Source: Chloroflexaceae bacterium (GTDB lineage Bacteria > Chloroflexota > Chloroflexia > Chloroflexales > Chloroflexaceae). Taken from it: a stretch of DNA of 34,591 nucleotides. How positions within the stretch are numbered: the first letter of the stretch is position 1; every line of letters starts with the position of its first letter. Shown here one piece after another: positions 29,408-34,591 of this stretch. The position numbers and the translations under genes are program-made. The DNA lies in NCBI GenBank assembly GCA_012033195.1, contig JAAUSQ010000015.1:1-34591 (forward strand), given 5' to 3'. The notes beneath the pieces were generated by a model that saw only the letters and a list, made by a program, of their open reading frames with translations, made no database searches and was not told where the DNA came from.

Positions 29408-30891
29408 TTACTCGGCCATCATCTCCGCAAACTTCTCGCGGTCGTAGCGCAGAATGGGCTTGCGGGCTGCCCGCACCTCATCGAGCCGCCGGGTGGGGGC
29501 GTTGTGGGGCGCGTTGTGCAGTAGTTCGGGTGTTTCAACTGCCTCGCGTGCAATTGTCCGCAGAGCCTCAATAAAGCGGTCCATGTTGCGCTTGCTCTCG
29601 GTTTCGGTCGGCTCAATCATCAGTGCTTCGGGCACAATAAGCGGGAAGTAGACTGTTGGCGGGTGGAAGCCAAAATCAATCAGGCGCTTGGCAATATCGA
29701 GCGTGCGAACGCCCTGTGCCCCGGCAATCTGCCCACGCAGCACCGACTCGTGCATACAGATGCGGTCAATCGCTGGCGGGTAGAGCGCATCAAGCTGGGT
29801 GCGGATATAGTTGGCATTCAGCACGGCGATTTCGGAGACTTCGCGCAGGCCTGCTTCGCCGAGGGTGCGAATGTAGGTCCAGGCCCGCACTAGCATGCCG
29901 AAGTTGCCGTGAAACGCCTTGACCCGTCCAATGCTCTGCTCGGGCATAAAGAATCCGTAGGTACCCGGTTGCTGCCCCTCGCGCACCCGTGGGCCAGGCA
30001 GGAACGGGGCGAGCGCAGCAGTACAGCCAACGGCACCGCTGCCAGGGCCGCCGCCGCCGTGTGGGGTGGTGAAGGTTTTGTGCAGGTTGTAGTGCATAAA
30101 GTCAAAGCCCATTTCACCCGGCTTGACGATGCCCAGAATAGCATTGAAGTTGGCTCCGTCGCCGTACATCAGGCCGCCTGCCGCGTGGACGAGCCGCGCC
30201 ACCTCCACGATTTGCTCTTCGAACAGGCCAACAGTGTTGGGGTTTGTGAGCATCATTCCGGCGGTGCGTGGTGAGAGCTTGCGCTTCAGGTCGTCCATAT
30301 CGACGTTGCCGCGTTCGTCGCTCTTCAGTTCTACCACGGTATAGCCTGCCATGGCTGCGGTTGCCGGATTGGTGCCGTGCGCTGCATCGGGTACCAGTAT
30401 CTCGGTGCGGTCGGTGTCGTCCCGGCTGAGATGGTAGGCCCGGAACACCAGAATGCCCGTGAACTCGCCCTGTGCGCCAGCGGCAGGTTGCAGCGACACC
30501 GCATCGAAGCCGCTAATTTCAGCGAGGTAGTTTTGCAACTCAAACATCAGCGCAGCGCCCCTGCGACAGCGTCTCATCCTGCATGGGGTGGGTGGTTGCA
30601 AAACCGGGCGCAGGCTGGCCGCTTTCGTTCGTGGAGCTTGGGGTTGTACTTCATTGTGCAAGAGCCAAGCGGGTACATGGTAGTGTCAATAGCCATATTG
30701 CGCTGGCTGATGCGCGTGAAGTGGCGAATAACTTCCGTCTCGCTCAGTTCGGGAAAGCCTGCCAGGTCATCGCCGCGCAGCAGGTCGGCGGGCAGGTCGG
30801 CGGCAGGCACATCAAGCGCGGGCAGGTTGGCGCCGTGCTTGCCAGGAACAGACAGTTCATAAATTGGTGGTTCAGTAGTATATACAGACAT
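29408..30891 (-). CDS. gcvPB: Glycine dehydrogenase (decarboxylating) subunit 2, two frameshifts between about 30550 and 30625
   Basis: N-terminus FPELSETEVIRHFTRISQRNMAIDTTMYPLGSCTMKYNPKLHER; third frame PAPGFATTHPMQDETLSQG; then AALMFELQNYLAEISGFDAVSLQPAAGAQGEFTG, YNLHKTFTTPHGGGGPGSGAVG. Confidence 0.93.
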
Positions 30892-30966
30892 AGTATGGCT
30901 TTCTAGGAATGAATGACCAGTATCACATGCTTTGCCAGTCGGCCCCGCGAGCAGGTTGGCTAGCGC

Positions 30967-32300
30967 CTATAGCCCGCGCAGCACCTCCACGAGTTGATCG
31001 ATATCAGCCTTGGTGTTCATTTCGGTGACACACAGCAGCATCGCCCGGTCGCCCATCGCAGCTCGTTCTGCACCAGATCGTAGCCGCCGATAATGCCGTG
31101 TTCCAGCAGGGCCGCGTTTACTTCGTGTGCGGGGCGCGGGCAGTGGATCACAAACTCCTTGAAGAATGGCTGCTCGTCTTCGACGCGGTAGCCGGAAAGT
31201 TGCTGGATCTGGGCGGCGGCGTAGTGGGCGCGGTGGTAACACAGTTCGGCCACCTGGCGCAACCCCTGCCGTCCCATCAGGCTCATATAGACGGTTGCCG
31301 CTAATGCCATCAAGCCCTGATTGGTGCAGATATTGCTGGTGGCACGCTCGCGGCGAATATCCTGCTCACGGGCGCGTAGCGTCAGCACGTAGGCCAGTTG
31401 TCCTTCGATGTCGCGGGTAGCGCCAACAATGCGCCCTGCGATCTTGTGCACGTTCTTCTGGCGGGCCGCAAAGATGCCCAGGTAGGGGCCGCCGTAGTTC
31501 AGGCCAATGCCGAGCGGTTGCCCTTCGCCCGTGGCAATGTCGGCATCTACCGCACCCGGAGTCTGGAACAGGGCCAGCGCTATCGGGTCGAAGTGCACAG
31601 CCAGCAGCGCCCCTTTTGCATGCACCCGGTCGGCCAGTCCGCGCAGGTCGTGCAGCCGTCCCAGGAAGTCGGGCGACTGGATGAACAGGGCGGCTGTATT
31701 GTCATCAATCTGCGCCACCAGTTCATCGAGCGTGCTGTACTGCTCATCGCCCACAATCGCCAGATCGAGGCTCTGCATATAGGTACGCAGCACCTCGCGG
31801 TAGTGTGGGTGCAGACCCCGCGATACAACCAGCTTGTTGCGCTTACGGGTGACATTCAACGCCATAATTGCGGCTTCGGCAATGGCGGTAGCGCCATCGT
31901 AGTGCGAGGCGTTGACGACGTCCATTTGTGTTAGGTCGGCCATCATGCTCTGATACTCGAAGATGGCCTGCAAGGTGCCCTGGCTCACTTCGGGCTGGTA
32001 GGGCGTGTAGGCGGTGTAGAACTCACCACGCCGCAGGATCTGGTCAACGGCACTCGGTACAAAGTGGTTGTAGGCTCCGGCTCCCAGGAACATGCTATGG
32101 CTCTGTGCATTGGCATTCTGGGTACTCAGGCGGCGCAGTTCGCGCTGCAATACTGGTTCCGACAGAGGCGCGGGCAGGTCGAGGCGCGGGAAGCGCAGGT
32201 CGGCGGGCACATCAACAAACAGGTCGGCGATGGACTCAACGCCGATGGCCCGCAGCATCTCGGCGCGTTCCGCATCAGTAATAGAAGTATAATGCGACAT
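30967..32300 (-). CDS. gcvPA: Glycine dehydrogenase (decarboxylating) subunit 1, frameshift near 31075
   Basis: MSHYTSITDAERAEMLRAIGVESIADLFVDVPADLRF; FLGAGAYNHFVPSAVDQILRRGEFYTAYTPYQPEVSQGTLQAIFEYQSMMADLT; C-terminus GAERAAMGDRAMLLCVTEMNTKADIDQLVEVL in the shifted frame. Confidence 0.94.
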
Positions 32301-32369
32301 ACAGGTGCTTTCTAGGTATCTGGCTTATTGTCTCTGTGATGAGACATAATGCTCAATCAAATTATAAAA

Positions 32370-32419
32370 CGACGCCGTTCTGAGGGCAACGTGCGCTACC
32401 TGCTCTCGAAACGGCGTCG
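32370..32419 (-). terminator. Long hairpin downstream of gcvH, terminator or intercistronic structured element
   Basis: CGACGCCGTT / AACGGCGTCG 10-bp stem, inner GAGGGCA / TGCTCTC pairing, followed on the minus strand by TTTTAT. Confidence 0.55.
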
Positions 32420-32430
32420 GGTGGGGCGGT

Positions 32431-32823
32431 TTAATCGTCGGATGCGTCTTCGACAATTTGTTCGTAGGCGGCAGCATCCAGCAGATGTTCGGCTGATCCG
32501 GTAGGTTTGATACGCAGCATCCAGCCGTTGCCGTAGGGGTCGGCATTGATCGGCTCCTGATCGTCGATCAGCGCATCGTGAATACCGACAATTTCCATAT
32601 CCACTGGCGCGTACAGGTCGGACGACGCCTTGACCGACTCGATCACACCGAAGACTGCGCCCGCCGCAAAGGTAGCGCCGACTTCGGGCAGTTCCAGATA
32701 CACCACATCACCAAGTGCATGCTGGGCATAATCGGTGATGCCAACAACGGCCTCATCGCCCTCTACGCGCAGCCATTCATGCGTCTTGGCATACTTGAGT
32801 TCCGCCGGGGTGTTGAAGCTCAT
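32431..32823 (-). CDS. gcvH: Glycine cleavage system H protein
   Basis: KYAKTHEWLRVEGDEAVVGITDYAQHALGDVVYLELPEVG; lipoylation site GVIESVKASSDLYAPV. Confidence 0.96.
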   Translation of the reverse strand: MSFNTPAELKYAKTHEWLRVEGDEAVVGITDYAQHALGDVVYLELPEVGATFAAGAVFGVIESVKASSDLYAPVDMEIVGIHDALIDDQEPINADPYGNGWMLRIKPTGSAEHLLDAAAYEQIVEDASDD

Positions 32824-32856
32824 AGTCCTGTTGCTCCTCTCATAGCTCTCCACAGG

Positions 32857-33963
32857 TTAGCGTTTGTAGCGTGGCTGATAGAAAGGTGTCTTGATGACCT
32901 TGGCGCGGGTCGCCTTGCCTCGTATCATAACATCGAATTCGGTGCCGATTGCACTGAGGTCGGCGGGCACATAGCCCAGGCCCAGTGGCTTATCGAGCGT
33001 TGGTGCAGGCAGCCCCGTTGTGACATGCCCGATCAGGTTACCTGCGAGGTCGTGAATAGGATAGTCGGCACGTGCAACACCGCGTCCAACCATCTCGAAG
33101 CCAACTAGCTTCCGGGTTGGCCCGGTTGCCTTGATCTGTTGCAGGGCATTTTTGCCGATAAAGTCGGGCTTGTTCAGTTTGATCGTCCAGCCCAGGCGGG
33201 CTTCGTAAGGGTTGGTATCCTCGGTAATCTCGTGCCCATACAAGGCCAGACCCGCCTCGAAGCGCAGGCTGTCGCGGGCACCCAGGCCACACGGTAGCAC
33301 GCTGCCCGGTGTGCCCAGCTTGAGCAGTTCGTCCCAGACTTGCGGGGCATAGGCGGCATCACAAAAGATTTCGAAGCCATCCTCGCCCGTGTAGCCAGTG
33401 CGGGCAATCATACCGTTGAAGCCAAAGAAGCTGAACAGGGCGATTTCGTGGAAGGGCAGGCTTTCCAGGCCAACGCCGCGCATGCTCTCGGCGTCGCAGA
33501 AGAGCTGTTCGGCCTGCGGGCCTTGCAGCGCAAACATCGCCCAGCGCTGCGAGAGGTCTTCCAGATCAACATCGAAGCCGGTTGACCGCGAACGCAGCCA
33601 GTTCCAGTCTTTTTCGAGATTGGATGCATTGACCACAATCAGGTATTCGCTCGGCAGGCGGTAGATAAAAATGTCATCGATAATGCCGCCATCCATCGTA
33701 CACAGCAGGCTATAGCCCGACTGCCCAACGCCGAGGGTGGATACATCGCTGGTGGTGACAAACTGCAAGAACGACTCGCTGTCGCGTCCGCTGACGCTAA
33801 AGCGCCCCATGTGGCTGATATCGAACAGTCCCGCCGATGTACGCACCGCATGGTGTTCTGGCATCACACCGCTGTATTGCACGGGCATGTGCCATCCTCC
33901 AAATTCGACCATTCGCGCACCCATGGCAACGTGTCGGTCGTAGAGTGGCGTGCGTTTAAGCAT
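32857..33963 (-). CDS. gcvT: Aminomethyltransferase (glycine cleavage T protein)
   Basis: MLKRTPLYDRHVAMGARMVEFGGWHMPVQYSGVMPEHHAVRTSAGLFDISHMGRF; RTGYTGEDGFEIF; strong GGAGG RBS. Confidence 0.96.
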   Translation of the reverse strand: MLKRTPLYDRHVAMGARMVEFGGWHMPVQYSGVMPEHHAVRTSAGLFDISHMGRFSVSGRDSESFLQFVTTSDVSTLGVGQSGYSLLCTMDGGIIDDIFIYRLPSEYLIVVNASNLEKDWNWLRSRSTGFDVDLEDLSQRWAMFALQGPQAEQLFCDAESMRGVGLESLPFHEIALFSFFGFNGMIARTGYTGEDGFEIFCDAAYAPQVWDELLKLGTPGSVLPCGLGARDSLRFEAGLALYGHEITEDTNPYEARLGWTIKLNKPDFIGKNALQQIKATGPTRKLVGFEMVGRGVARADYPIHDLAGNLIGHVTTGLPAPTLDKPLGLGYVPADLSAIGTEFDVMIRGKATRAKVIKTPFYQPRYKR

Positions 33964-34043
33964 ACTGCCTCCTTCCAAGCAAGCTATACCGGAGAGGTCC
34001 GGTTCCGTTTTGCTCCCGTCTGAACCGCTCCCTCATAACCGGT

Positions 34044-34430
34044 TCAGGTGTTCAGTCCTTCGCGCACGGTGCGGAGCATCGCCCGACATTCTGTCGCATA
34101 GGTTGCTAGCTCTGCATCGTCCTGGGCGCGTGCTTCGTCGGCAAGTTGCGCCAATGCCGCATCTGCGGCATCGGTCAGCAGGTCGGGGTAGTCCATCAAA
34201 ACCTGGGCAATCTCATCTTCATCTGCCGCAATAATCAAGGCCTCGATTGCTTCTTCGAGCGGGTCGGGTGGTTGCTCGCCAACCAGGGGCGCGGCGGGCA
34301 TCGTCAGGGCGGTGGGTGGTTGCTGGCGGATGACTTCAAGCTGTTCGCGCCGCTCTTCCACAAGCTGGGCCAGCCGTTCGTTGCCATCGTCCAGTGCCTC
34401 GTTGACGGTGTGGGTCAGGGCGGCATCCAC
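34044..34430 (-). CDS. Helical-repeat protein C-terminus; frame stays open to 34493, 5' end not resolved
   Basis: IAQVLMDYPDLLTDAADAALAQLADEARAQDDAELATYATECRAMLRTVREG; resembles helical repeats accompanying CHAT-type proteins in Chloroflexota/cyanobacteria (recall only). Confidence 0.5.
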   Translation of the reverse strand: MDAALTHTVNEALDDGNERLAQLVEERREQLEVIRQQPPTALTMPAAPLVGEQPPDPLEEAIEALIIAADEDEIAQVLMDYPDLLTDAADAALAQLADEARAQDDAELATYATECRAMLRTVREGLNT

Positions 34431-34591
34431 CCACGGCTCAAGCAGCAGCGGGTGGATCTGGATCAGTTCGAGCTCGCTTATCGACAGAGTGACCTATTGG
34501 CAGATCGTCTGCGGGAAGAGGCGGATCAGGTGGCTCGACTGGCGAGATGGGATGCCGAGCGAAGCTCCTTGGGAGGCCCAGATTCGAAAGG

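Noticed and set aside
33985-34047. Glycine riboswitch upstream of gcvT
   Set aside because: Only about 80 nt separate gcvT from the upstream gene. Short hairpins are present (ACCGGA/TCCGGT; CTGAACCG/CGGTTCAG), but there is no room or recognisable core for tandem glycine aptamers.
34440-34591. Plus-strand open frame QRVDLDQFELAYRQSDLLADRLREEADQVARLARWD at the window edge
   Set aside because: Truncated by the window end and overlaps the minus-strand frame. It might be a coiled-coil C-terminus or an assembly junction, but cannot be supported either way.
1-34591. CRISPR arrays, tRNA and rRNA genes
   Set aside because: No regularly spaced direct repeats, no tRNA-like T-loop/cloverleaf segments and no rRNA-like sequence noticed by eye; a tRNAscan or CRISPR finder run would be needed to exclude them formally.

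Overview
GC-rich bacterial window, about 35 genes, probably Chloroflexota (inference from PTATPEPT-type linkers, split gcvPA/gcvPB and CHAT/NACHT content). Recognisable content: EVE protein; J-domain membrane protein; Nudix; serS; an IS200/IS605 element carrying only TnpB; lipoprotein alpha/beta hydrolase; O-methyltransferase; VOC/glyoxalase-like protein; Uma2-family protein; xseB-xseA (ExoVII); a large CHAT-NACHT-HEAT-like protein; a response-regulator diguanylate cyclase facing an Hpt protein; M42 peptidase; NAD kinase; SRPBCC protein; citrate synthase; SDR; RsfS; PHP protein; GT4 glycosyltransferase; two M20 peptidases; HicBA; and the glycine cleavage set gcvT-gcvH-gcvPA-gcvPB. Strongest observations: (1) the CHAT-NACHT gene overlaps xseA by 4 nt and is followed by xseB and a Uma2 gene, a candidate conflict/defence operon with a Lys-to-Gln Walker A; (2) the TnpB element has fully readable IS608-like ends (TTAC/AAAG and GAAG/TCAC around covarying 21-nt hairpins) and an in-frame TGA in tnpB; (3) about eleven conserved genes are each broken by 1-nt indels, which looks more like uncorrected indel errors than biology and should be resolved before interpreting any 'split' gene.
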